64,000 bases of DNA from Clostridia bacterium (GTDB lineage: Bacteria > Bacillota_A > Clostridia > Oscillospirales > CAG-272), in NCBI GenBank assembly GCA_017501175.1, contig JAFVXK010000016.1, positions 3,911 through 67,910 on the forward strand, read 5' to 3'. The position numbers and the translations under genes are program-made. Under the pieces are notes generated by a model. It saw only the letters and a program-made list of their open reading frames with translations, was not told the DNA's origin and did not search any database. This document shows positions 35,250-42,477 of the stretch, one piece after another. Positions within the stretch are counted from its first letter, which is position 1. Each line of letters begins with the position of its first letter.

Positions 35250-35347
35250 TGCGATTGCTCCTTTCTGCCACTTCATTATATCACAAAATTTCGAATATGT
35301 CAACGCAAAAAACGAACATATTATCCTATTTTCGGTCAGATGTTATC

Positions 35348-35376
35348 TTGTTTATACGAGCATATTATGATATAAT
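35348..35376 (+). promoter_or_regulatory. Promoter of the isomerase-SASA operon
   Basis: TTGTTT (35348-35353), 17-bp spacer, TATAAT (35371-35376), 28 bp before the ATG. Confidence 0.65.
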
Positions 35377-35404
35377 AAAGTCAGTACAGTTTTGGGAGGT
35401 AACT

Positions 35405-36832
35405 ATGAAACAAGCAAAAATCGGAATTGTAACACTTGGTCACTATATATATTTTCAGCAGTTTGAAGCACTGCGCAAAGAGCTGATGCAAAAATCCGAT
35501 CACTTCGAAAAGCTTCTTGAATCGAACACCTGCGATATCGTCAATGCAGGGTACATTGACTGCGTGGATAATGCATTTAAAGCGGTACAAGCGTTAAAAA
35601 AAGAGGATCTTGATCTTCTTTTCATTATTCTTTCCACCTACGTCCCATCTGCCGTGTGCGCTCCCTTCGCACGCTATCTTGACGTTCCGCAGATCCTTGT
35701 AGCAATACAACCTCTTGAACGTTTGGATTACTCTCATACAACGACCTATATGCAGCTCTGCAACGATGACGTTTGCGCAATGCCGGAGATTGCGGGAGTT
35801 TACAAACGGCTCGGAAAATCAATTCCTCCATGCATTGTAGCATCCGCTTCACAATCCGAGCGGATTCAACTTGAAATCGACGAATGGGTAGCGGCAGCAA
35901 CAGCTATGGCGGGATTTAAATATGAGACTTTCGGCTATCTCGGTCACACCTACGAGGGAATGTACGATATGCATACCGATCCCACGGCCTTTACAGCGAC
36001 ATTCGGCTCTCACGTAAAGATGCTTGAAATGTGTGAATTGGCACGCCTTTCCGATTCGGTTGATAAGGAAGAGATTGACAAACAGATCGATGAAATAATC
36101 CGCACGTTTGAGATATGTGATCCATCTATTGACCCATTGACAGATTTTGTTCAAAAAGAGGATCTTGAATATTCCGCAAGACAAACAGTTGCTCTAAAAA
36201 GGCTTGTAACCGATAATCATTTGACCGCCCTTGCATACTATTACAAGAGTGAGCCGCAAAATCCATACGAGCAGTTAGCGGCAAATCTTATTATCGGAAA
36301 TACGCTTCTTACCTCGTCAGGCATTCCGCTTGCGGGGGAAGCTGATTTGAAAACGGCTGCCGCAATGCTCATTATGAAAAACATCGGAGGCGGAGGTTCC
36401 TTTGCGGAAATTCACCCCTTCGACATAACCGATGACGTTGTTCTGATAGGACATGACGGTCCTCATAATATCGCTATCGCGGAAGGTAAGCCGAGGCTCC
36501 GCAAGCTGAAAAAGTATCATGGAAAGTCCGGGAGCGGCATCGGCGTGGAATTTTCTCTCAGGGCAGGTCCGGTAACGCTTCTCAGCATTAACATTGACCG
36601 CAATGGCAATTTCCGTATGATTGCTGCTGAAGGAACATCAATTGCCGGCGAAATTCCGCAAACAGGAAATACAAATACTCGGGTAAAATTTGGCGGTGAT
36701 ATATGCGAATTCCTTTCCCGTTGGTGCGAGGCGGGACCTACGCACCATTTGGCTCTCGGCGTAGGACACCATATAAATACTTTAAGAAAATTCTCAAAGA
36801 TCAGCGGGATTGAGCTGATAGAAATAAGATAA
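35405..36832 (+). CDS. L-arabinose/L-fucose isomerase-like family protein (island cargo)
   Basis: 475 residues from the ATG at 35405 (GGGAGG upstream). The three-domain aldose-ketose isomerase fold is suggested by the N-terminal IGIVTLGHYIYFQQFEALRKE, the middle TYEGMYDMHTD, and the metal-ligand region: Glu in LAGEADLKTAAAM, the FAEIHPFDI block, GHDGPHN and HHLALGVGHH. This layout matches L-arabinose isomerase and relatives, but close relatives lacking proven arabinose activity are common, so the sugar is uncertain. It lies 14 bp before the SASA gene in one operon within the A+T-rich island. Confidence 0.78.
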   Translation: MKQAKIGIVTLGHYIYFQQFEALRKELMQKSDHFEKLLESNTCDIVNAGYIDCVDNAFKAVQALKKEDLDLLFIILSTYVPSAVCAPFARYLDVPQILVAIQPLERLDYSHTTTYMQLCNDDVCAMPEIAGVYKRLGKSIPPCIVASASQSERIQLEIDEWVAAATAMAGFKYETFGYLGHTYEGMYDMHTDPTAFTATFGSHVKMLEMCELARLSDSVDKEEIDKQIDEIIRTFEICDPSIDPLTDFVQKEDLEYSARQTVALKRLVTDNHLTALAYYYKSEPQNPYEQLAANLIIGNTLLTSSGIPLAGEADLKTAAAMLIMKNIGGGGSFAEIHPFDITDDVVLIGHDGPHNIAIAEGKPRLRKLKKYHGKSGSGIGVEFSLRAGPVTLLSINIDRNGNFRMIAAEGTSIAGEIPQTGNTNTRVKFGGDICEFLSRWCEAGPTHHLALGVGHHINTLRKFSKISGIELIEIR

Positions 36833-36846
36833 CGTCGGAGATAAAA

Positions 36847-37953
36847 ATGAAAAGAGATCTTTTTGTTTTCGCCGGCCAGTCCAATATGATGGGCGCATCG
36901 GTTTTTTCGCCTCAAAAAGAGATTTGCATATCAAATTCTTACGAATATAAGCATAAGCCGCGTCGGCTCGGAAAGAAATCAGGAGATTTTGTTATAGCGG
37001 GATATCCGGTAGGTGAATTTGCGTATAAGGATCTTATTCATGCTTACGCCCCCGATGCGTTAAATAAAAATCGCGAGAGTTATTTAAGGGATTATCAGGA
37101 AAACACTTTTTTCTGTCCGTCAATGTCAAATTTGATGTGCGAGGCAGATAAAACAGTTCACCTTTTTACCGAATTTTCGGAAGCCACCGCACCATACGGA
37201 GTCACGCTTGCGCCGTTTTTGGCAGAAGAATGGGAAAAAATCGGGAACGTATGTGCTTATGCGCACATCGCAAAGGGCGATGTTTCGATAGATTATTATT
37301 TTACCGATAAGATGATCGAAGAGTATTCACACAGAATAAAAAAATACAACAAAGAAAACGGAACGAATTATAAGTCGGATATTCCAACCTCTCACCGTAT
37401 GGAAGGTGCGTCAGAATATTTTTTCAATAAGTGCAAAGACTTTTTCTTTGATTCGGAAATACATTTTGCAGGAGATGACATTTCAAACAAATGCTTTTTC
37501 TGGTTGCAGGGGGAATCCGACGTCCAAAATGCTGAAATCGAATATAAAATAAAGATGGAGATCCTATGGGAAAGCATAAAGCCCTTAGGATTCACTCATT
37601 TCTTCTGTATTCGCGTGGATTACTTCGGCTCTCATGGAATTCACCGAGTAATGAAGGCGCAAGAGGTTTTTGTATCCGAACACTCTGATACATATATGCT
37701 TACACGTGCGGCATCTTATTTTACTTATCCGGGTCAAAACGAGGACGAGTGGTTTATTTCGCCTCCCGACGAAGAATACAGAAATTGCCGCGATAGCTTC
37801 TATGGATACAACAATCAACATATCAATGAAAAAGGCTTTTCGGTCATTGCATCCCACGCATCGAAAAATCTTTACCGCGTGCTGATAAAAAATCAAAAAC
37901 CTTTGCTTGAAACAGAAAACATCAAAGCTTTAATAGGAGAAGAAAATGTATAA
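36847..37953 (+). CDS. SASA-like carbohydrate esterase (island cargo)
   Basis: 368 residues. LFVFAGQSNMMG carries the nucleophile Ser; CFFWLQGESDVQN and NNQHINEKGF supply the other conserved blocks of the SASA/SGNH fold. It is larger than the operonic SASA at 4091 and has extra helical insertions (about 30-100 and 150-210). No signal peptide. Visibly A+T-rich codon use. Its stop overlaps the ATG of the following broken glycosidase gene by eight bases, so the two were once translated together. The likely role is to deacylate a sugar released or processed by the neighbouring enzymes. Confidence 0.8.
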   Translation: MKRDLFVFAGQSNMMGASVFSPQKEICISNSYEYKHKPRRLGKKSGDFVIAGYPVGEFAYKDLIHAYAPDALNKNRESYLRDYQENTFFCPSMSNLMCEADKTVHLFTEFSEATAPYGVTLAPFLAEEWEKIGNVCAYAHIAKGDVSIDYYFTDKMIEEYSHRIKKYNKENGTNYKSDIPTSHRMEGASEYFFNKCKDFFFDSEIHFAGDDISNKCFFWLQGESDVQNAEIEYKIKMEILWESIKPLGFTHFFCIRVDYFGSHGIHRVMKAQEVFVSEHSDTYMLTRAASYFTYPGQNEDEWFISPPDEEYRNCRDSFYGYNNQHINEKGFSVIASHASKNLYRVLIKNQKPLLETENIKALIGEENV

Positions 37954-38263
37954 TATAAAACTTGAAGACTATATTCCAAAGCCAATCCCCGCAACATCTG
38001 ACAGGATCGTAGCTGCGCATTACTACGTCGCATGAAAAAAAGGTGCGGCAGGTATTCACGAGGGATTTAATGATCTCGCTGAGGAATTTGCTGACAGGAC
38101 CCCGCTCATGGGCTACTATGATGAAGAAAATCCCGAGGTCCTTACCTTGCGTGATAATCTGCCCGATTATCGCACCCCTTCCGATCAAGGATTTGGAGAT
38201 TATAATAAATCTTGGAAAACACCCGATTTTTCGGTTTTTTGCGCAAAGCAAATGAAAGAATGA
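37946..38263 (+). pseudogene. Broken glycoside-hydrolase-like gene (GH99-like), TGA-interrupted and internally deleted
   Basis: The frame reads MYNIKLEDYIPKPIPATSD, then AAHYYVA, a TGA (38033-38035) and KKGAAGIHEGFNDLAEEFAD, continuing without another stop to TGA 38261-38263. At the TGA relatives would be expected to have Trp. The start resembles GH99-like/GH71-like TIM-barrel proteins. Only about 105 codons remain where several hundred are expected, and the last 40 read like a C-terminal tail joined directly to the N terminus. Both a nonsense mutation and a deletion are therefore likely. It lies directly upstream of the second att-like site. Confidence 0.6.
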
Positions 38264-38283
38264 CGTAGATTTTCACAAATTTT

Positions 38284-38317
38284 GTTGTCCCTACTTGAAC
38301 ACACTCGTGTCGGGCTC
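38284..38317 (+). other. Att-like junction 2 (element arm plus spoIVB core)
   Basis: A 24-nt arm beginning GTTGTCC and containing CTTGA.CACAC (38284-38307) is followed by the core TGTCGGGCTC (38308-38317). The arm matches the one at 39914-39937 in 18 of 24 positions without gaps but is absent from intact spoIVB. Confidence 0.65.
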
Positions 38318-38450
38318 AAGCGTCCTGCAGGACGGCAAGCTCGTCGGCGCTGTCACGCACGTCCTCGTCGCAGACCCAACCGAAGGCTACGGAATTTTCA
38401 TTGAAAATATGCTGAGTGCGGCGAATATGCCGATGGCAAAGGCATCGTAA
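38310..38450 (+). pseudogene. spoIVB 3' fragment, copy 2
   Basis: 46 codons from the catalytic Ser ([15 protein letters not shown]) through the native-like stop. From the core to 34351 it matches the intact gene at 87 of 88 bases, then diverges before ending in AAN-type residues and its own terminator. There is no start codon or upstream domain, so it is not expressed as a protease. Best read as an attachment-site remnant between two integrated segments. Confidence 0.85.
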
Positions 38451-38451
38451 G

Positions 38452-38496
38452 AAAAAAGCAATATCATTCTCAAATGGGGTGATATTGCTTTTTTGA
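38452..38496 (+). terminator. Terminator after spoIVB copy 2
   Basis: AAAAAAGCAATATCA (38452-38466) pairs perfectly with TGATATTGCTTTTTT (38480-38494). The conserved GCAATATCA core shows it came with the spoIVB tail. Confidence 0.9.
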
Positions 38497-38561
38497 ATTT
38501 TATAAGGATAAAGATGCCCTACAAGATAAAAGGTTGCTTTGAGTCGGCAGCGATTTAATAT

Positions 38562-38684
38562 TTACACTGTTTCTCTATCCCAGATGAGACCGTGATCAAA
38601 TCTCAGTGTTAACGCATTACGCGCACCGTTTGGATAGATAAAATCGAGTTTATTTTTATCCATATAATCTTTTTTTATGTTCAT
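38562..38684 (-). pseudogene. Truncated polysaccharide deacetylase (NodB-like) N terminus
   Basis: 40 codons whose ATG overlaps the stop of the sialidase-like gene (TAATG). YPNGARNALTLRFDHGLIWD matches the start of NodB-type deacetylases, which normally read LTLSYDDG or LTLRFDDG; the second Asp is His here. It stops at TAA (38562-38564) where about 200 further residues are expected. It lies at the left end of the second cargo segment, so the truncation probably reflects decay or deletion at the element edge. Confidence 0.6.
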
Positions 38685-39811
38685 TATCGATAGTATATTT
38701 TGCTGATAAATATGCTATTATCACTTCCGTATTTGGCGCACCCTTGCGGTCCGTTTGGTCCCTGCATCCATTCGGCTGCAAAAACATAACCCAATTCGTC
38801 AGAATAGGATTGACAACCGAAATTGCCAAGCCGCGCACCGCGCTCGGGAACAACGATTTTCTCGGTAGAACGAATAACGCACATTCGTTCGGGATCAAAT
38901 TCTCCGATAAACAACGGAGCTCGATGACGAAATACGTGATTGTTGTTTTTGGTTCTCCGAGTATACACAAGCCAAAGCTTTCCGCCACCCGTTAACCAAT
39001 GTTGCTGCGTGTTGTAGTTGCCAAGATTTTCACCGTTATCAAAGCAAAGCTCTCGAGGTACTTCAAAATGAAGTCCATCTTCACTTCTTGAAACAAAGCC
39101 TGTTTGATCGTTACGCAACGCGAGAAAATATTCTCCGCCGTAATGCGCAATAGAGGGCTCCCCCAAGCCGCGTGGAATGTCGGTAGTCAGCTTATTGCCC
39201 ATTTCTATTACCTTACATTCACTTCCGTCAAAGCTACACCGTACCACCACTACCGACGAACAAGCCTTGCCGTCTGCGGCAATCAATTTCGGTTTATAGG
39301 ACAGGGGAATCAAAAGCTCCCCCTGTGCAGTTTCCATAATTTGACTGCACCCTGCCCCACAGGAATAATATTCATTGTTTTCAGTATGAGGCATTTTAAT
39401 TGTGTTCGGCTTTTGAAAATTCCCAATAACAGGGTCATATACGGCATAAAATGCCTCTCTTTGACGAGTCCTGATAATTTTTCCGCTCTCAGCATACCAC
39501 GCCATGTGCCCTGTCAGCAGAATTTTATCGGTTTTTTTGTGATAAAACGGCGTAGCGTCACACAGTGAGCGGCTTGTGCCGTCTGCAAAATATTCTCGAC
39601 GTAAACTTTCACAAACCTGAGGATCGGAAAAGCTCTTCCCACCATCTGTTGTCTTGATCATTTCGATTCCGTCAAAGAGATCACATCCCGAAAGAGACAA
39701 TTTTTGCATTGTAATCAAGCCAAAATCGGATGAGATCATCAATCCTCTTGCATGAACATAGCAATGTTCGGTATCACATTCGTATTTCATCGCATCATAC
39801 CGTATCTTCAC
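38684..39811 (-). CDS. Sialidase-superfamily (BNR-repeat) exo-glycosidase-like protein (island cargo)
   Basis: 375 residues from a GTG at 39811 (AAAGGA upstream; the ATG 45 bp earlier has none). Beta-propeller with Asp-box-like turns (KTTDGGKSF, SRSEDGLHF), and FRHRAPLF and QSYSDELGYVFAAEW near the C terminus, as in exo-alpha-sialidase-like proteins. No signal peptide, so it is probably cytoplasmic. True sialidase activity is unproven: only part of an Arg triad can be guessed. Only intact gene of the second cargo segment; followed by a truncated deacetylase. Confidence 0.72.
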   Translation of the reverse strand: MKIRYDAMKYECDTEHCYVHARGLMISSDFGLITMQKLSLSGCDLFDGIEMIKTTDGGKSFSDPQVCESLRREYFADGTSRSLCDATPFYHKKTDKILLTGHMAWYAESGKIIRTRQREAFYAVYDPVIGNFQKPNTIKMPHTENNEYYSCGAGCSQIMETAQGELLIPLSYKPKLIAADGKACSSVVVVRCSFDGSECKVIEMGNKLTTDIPRGLGEPSIAHYGGEYFLALRNDQTGFVSRSEDGLHFEVPRELCFDNGENLGNYNTQQHWLTGGGKLWLVYTRRTKNNNHVFRHRAPLFIGEFDPERMCVIRSTEKIVVPERGARLGNFGCQSYSDELGYVFAAEWMQGPNGPQGCAKYGSDNSIFISKIYYR

Positions 39812-39913
39812 TCTTTTATTTCCTTTCGATAACAATGATACCACTATTATACACAATTTTTAGAATATTGTCGACCTAAAATAAAGAATTTCATATTTTT
39901 TCTATTAAAAAGT

Positions 39914-39947
39914 GTTGTCCTATCTTGACCACACACCTGTCGGGCTC
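39914..39947 (+). other. Att-like junction 3 (element arm plus spoIVB core)
   Basis: A 24-nt arm GTTGTCC...CTTGA.CACAC.C (39914-39937) followed by TGTCGGGCTC (39938-39947), the same layout as 38284-38317. Expected attR of the second element. Confidence 0.65.
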
Positions 39948-40083
39948 GCCGATAATCCAGAACGGCAAGCTCGTCGGTGCTGTCACTCACGTCCTCGTCG
40001 CAGACCCAACCGAAGGCTACGGAATATTTATAGAGAATATGCTTGACGCCGCACAAACGCAGATAATACCAAAGGCGGCATAA
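39940..40083 (+). pseudogene. spoIVB 3' fragment, copy 3 (probable original chromosomal tail)
   Basis: 47 codons beginning [15 protein letters not shown], which carry the canonical SpoIVB PIIQNG after the catalytic Ser, unlike the intact gene. From 39962 it matches intact spoIVB at about 93 of 97 bases, including the [13 protein letters not shown] region. Being furthest from the gene, it should be the pre-integration 3' end displaced by two insertions. Followed by its own terminator. Confidence 0.85.
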
Positions 40084-40108
40084 AACGCGAATTCTTTCGC
40101 ACTATATC

Positions 40109-40154
40109 AAAAAGGCAATATCATTCCAAAACGGTTTGACATTGCCTTTTTATT
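40109..40154. terminator. Terminator after spoIVB copy 3
   Basis: AAAAAGGCAATATCA (40109-40123) pairs with TGACATTGCCTTTTT (40137-40151), one wobble. The core is shared with the other two spoIVB tails. It also serves the convergent oxidoreductase gene ending at 40153. Confidence 0.88.
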
Positions 40155-41133
40155 ATACCGTTAAAACGACCTTTCCGACGTTTTTTCCCTTATAGAGAAT
40201 ATCGTGTGCCGCCTCTGCCTCGGTTATGGGTAAGACTGCATGAATCGTGGGCTTAACGAGTCCTGCCTCAATTTTCGGATAAACGTCGCGGACGACGCCG
40301 GCGAGGATTTGTGCTTTGACCGCGGGGGTACGGGAGCGGAGGGTGCTTCCTATTATTCTGACGTTTCTGACGTAGATGTTTTTGAGGTCTATCTCGGTTT
40401 TCGTGCCTGCAAGTGCGGCTATCATTATCCAACGCGCGCCGTGTGTAAGATAATGGATACACTTGCCCATAATCTCACCGCCAAGGCAGTCGATAGCGAC
40501 GTCAACGCCGTGTCCCGCCTCTAGCTCATCCTTGAGCACGAGCGATATATCCTCTCTCGTGGTGACGACCACTCTGTCAGCTCCGAGGTGGGTGATATTT
40601 TTTGCAATCTCGTCGGTGAGAACGGTGGTAATTACGCGAGCTCCGAACGCCTTTGCCATCGGAATTATAACGCTCGCAAGTCCCGACGCACCCGCGTTCA
40701 TAAGAAACGTGTTGCCCTCTTTTATGCCGCCCTCAATGAAGAGATTGAGATACGCCGTGGCGAATGCCTCCGGGATAGCCGCAGCCTCAACCATCGTGCA
40801 GTTTTTCGGCACGGGCATCAGCATATCGTATTTTACGGCAACGTATTCGGCATAGCCACCGCCACCTAGAAGGGCGCAGACCTTATCGCCGAGCTTCCAA
40901 GAGGATTTTACCTTTGCTCCCTCACCGATTTCAACAATTTCTCCAGACACCTCGAGTCCCATCCACTCGGGACAGCCCTCGGGGGGAGGATAATCCCCTT
41001 CTCTTTGCATAAGGTCGGCACGGTTGAGCGCCGCCGCCTCAACCTTAACGAGCACCTCGTCGTTTTTTATGACAGGATCGGGCACGTTGTCCCATCGCAG
41101 ACTCCTGTCGCCGTTTACAAGTATAGCCTTCAT
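40153..41133 (-). CDS. Quinone-oxidoreductase-like MDR family NAD(P)H dehydrogenase
   Basis: 326 residues. Zinc-free medium-chain dehydrogenase: AAALNRADLMQREGDYPPPEG and MGLEVSGEIVEIG in the catalytic domain, AIPEAFATAYLNLF, then a Rossmann fold. MNAGASGLASVIIPMAKAFGA is a departure from the usual GGxxGVG motif. Closest in pattern to PIG3/QOR (NADPH:quinone oxidoreductase). AAGGAAG precedes the ATG. Convergent with the spoIVB island; a broken MDR gene follows upstream at 41149, only 16 bp away, so this may once have been one operon. Confidence 0.88.
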   Translation of the reverse strand: MKAILVNGDRSLRWDNVPDPVIKNDEVLVKVEAAALNRADLMQREGDYPPPEGCPEWMGLEVSGEIVEIGEGAKVKSSWKLGDKVCALLGGGGYAEYVAVKYDMLMPVPKNCTMVEAAAIPEAFATAYLNLFIEGGIKEGNTFLMNAGASGLASVIIPMAKAFGARVITTVLTDEIAKNITHLGADRVVVTTREDISLVLKDELEAGHGVDVAIDCLGGEIMGKCIHYLTHGARWIMIAALAGTKTEIDLKNIYVRNVRIIGSTLRSRTPAVKAQILAGVVRDVYPKIEAGLVKPTIHAVLPITEAEAAHDILYKGKNVGKVVLTV

Positions 41134-41148
41134 TTTTCTTCCTTTCTT

Positions 41149-41690
41149 TTATTCAGAAATTTCATCCCAATCGAACAGAACGCCGACGGGGAAATTATTT
41201 TCATTTATTAGCCTGTCGTAAACCGTCTGTGCCTCGGCGGGTGAATGTATCTCAAATATCATATCCTTAAGATTAAGGCGTCCGCCGCGCACGAGATTAA
41301 GGACTGCTCCGAGGTCGTCCATATCGGTCCAGAGTCCTGCCGAGGACTCAAGCTTCGGACGGGCGTTAGTGTGTGCTCCGATGAGAGAAATGCCTCTGCC
41401 GTGCACCTTGCCATAGTAATCTATCTCGAACTTCGAGCTTCTGGTACAGCCGAGCCCACCGCACAAACCACACCGGAGCTGTTGTATCCGACGCTTCGGG
41501 GGAAGGTTACACTTGGGCCTCCCTTGGGATTGACGTTGGGGTCGCCCGTAATATTCGCCCTTTCGGTTCCGTTACTGATCGTGCTGACGGCGGTTTTTAC
41601 CATAACCTCATCTGCCAAAAGCTCGGGCAGCTTCTTTTCAATCAGCTCCGCCTTATTTTTCTCTGGGAAAATTATCTGCTTTGTCGTCAT
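41149..41690 (-). pseudogene. Degenerate zinc-type alcohol dehydrogenase gene
   Basis: Two frames contain pieces of one MDR protein. 41421-41690 encodes the N terminus (TTKQIIFPEKNKAELIEKKL, SNGTERANITG, VGYNSSGVVCAVGSAV). 41149-41466 encodes a C-terminal end (GKVHGRGISLIGAHTN, GRLNLKDMIFEIHSPAEAQ, then GVLFDWDEI). The middle 150-200 residues of the expected protein, including the nucleotide-binding domain, are gone and the frame shifts at the joint. It is a relic by internal deletion, and it belongs to the sugar/polyol dehydrogenase-like branch by its GT-E-x-A start. Confidence 0.75.
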
Positions 41691-41710
41691 ATCTATCTCA
41701 TTTTATTTTC

Positions 41711-42334
41711 TCACCTTTGACTCTCACGCAGAATAACCGCCTCAATGCATTTTCGGCAATCCTCAATGCGCATCTCAACTCCGCTCCGTCCAAATACGAC
41801 GTCGGAATTCCACGGCTCGTACGCGTGGGAGAAAACTATATTTTTTATTTTTTTATCTTCCTTTATTTTTTTCAAGATTTCAAAATACGCCTCGCGATTT
41901 CTCACGTTGCAACGGTATTTATCCACGCCTGCCCCCTGCAGTCCGTCACCCGAAATTAAGGTTCCGGTACGCGAATCAAAAACGCCTATTGAATCGTCGG
42001 TATGTCCCGGCAAGGCATAGGTTCGGAGTCCGTCGGAAAGCTTGGTCACCTCTCTTACCACCCTGACACTCGGTGAAAGTGCCCGAATACGCGGAAGCCC
42101 TCCTGCGTGGTCGCGGTGTCCGTGAGTCAAAACGACAGCCTCAAGCTCAGATACGGCAACGCCCATTTTACGAAGAGCAGGGACGATGCATTCGTCAACG
42201 TCCGCGTCGGTTGTTGCGGTGTCAACCAAAATAAATCCCGACGAGGTCCTAACGAGAAACACCGACGTATAAATTGCTTCGAACCGAACGTCAAGACGGT
42301 ATATTCCGTCCACGACCTCTTTAAATTCACTCAT
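41711..42334 (-). CDS. Metallo-beta-lactamase-fold hydrolase
   Basis: 207 residues. VVLTHGHRDHAGG is the HxHxDH zinc motif; LPGHTDDSIGVF, GDGLQG and FSHAYEPW supply the remaining His and Asp ligands. Typical of small glyoxalase II-like or lactonase-like MBL proteins; the substrate is not predictable. AAGGAAG lies nine bases before the ATG. It precedes the broken dehydrogenase and the quinone-oxidoreductase-like gene on the same strand (20-bp gap), so one operon is likely, divergent from the AraC gene at 42478. Confidence 0.85.
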   Translation of the reverse strand: MSEFKEVVDGIYRLDVRFEAIYTSVFLVRTSSGFILVDTATTDADVDECIVPALRKMGVAVSELEAVVLTHGHRDHAGGLPRIRALSPSVRVVREVTKLSDGLRTYALPGHTDDSIGVFDSRTGTLISGDGLQGAGVDKYRCNVRNREAYFEILKKIKEDKKIKNIVFSHAYEPWNSDVVFGRSGVEMRIEDCRKCIEAVILRESQR

Positions 42335-42477
42335 ATTTCTGCTTCCTTCATCTCTTTTCGGCGCTCGTTTTAAAAGTCTGCGCCGGTATTATTTCTCTGA
42401 TTTTATTATAACATCTTGCAAATTTAATTTCAATATGTTATACTGTAAAAAAAATAACTATTCTGCAAGGAAAAGCA

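Noticed and set aside
38033..38035. Selenocysteine or TGA recoding
   Set aside because: The expected residue is Trp, the gene is also internally deleted, and other genes in the window end normally in TGA.
38310..38450. spoIVB tail copies as separate small genes
   Set aside because: No start codon or ribosome site lies in frame before copies 2 or 3; both begin exactly at the shared core inside the peptidase domain.
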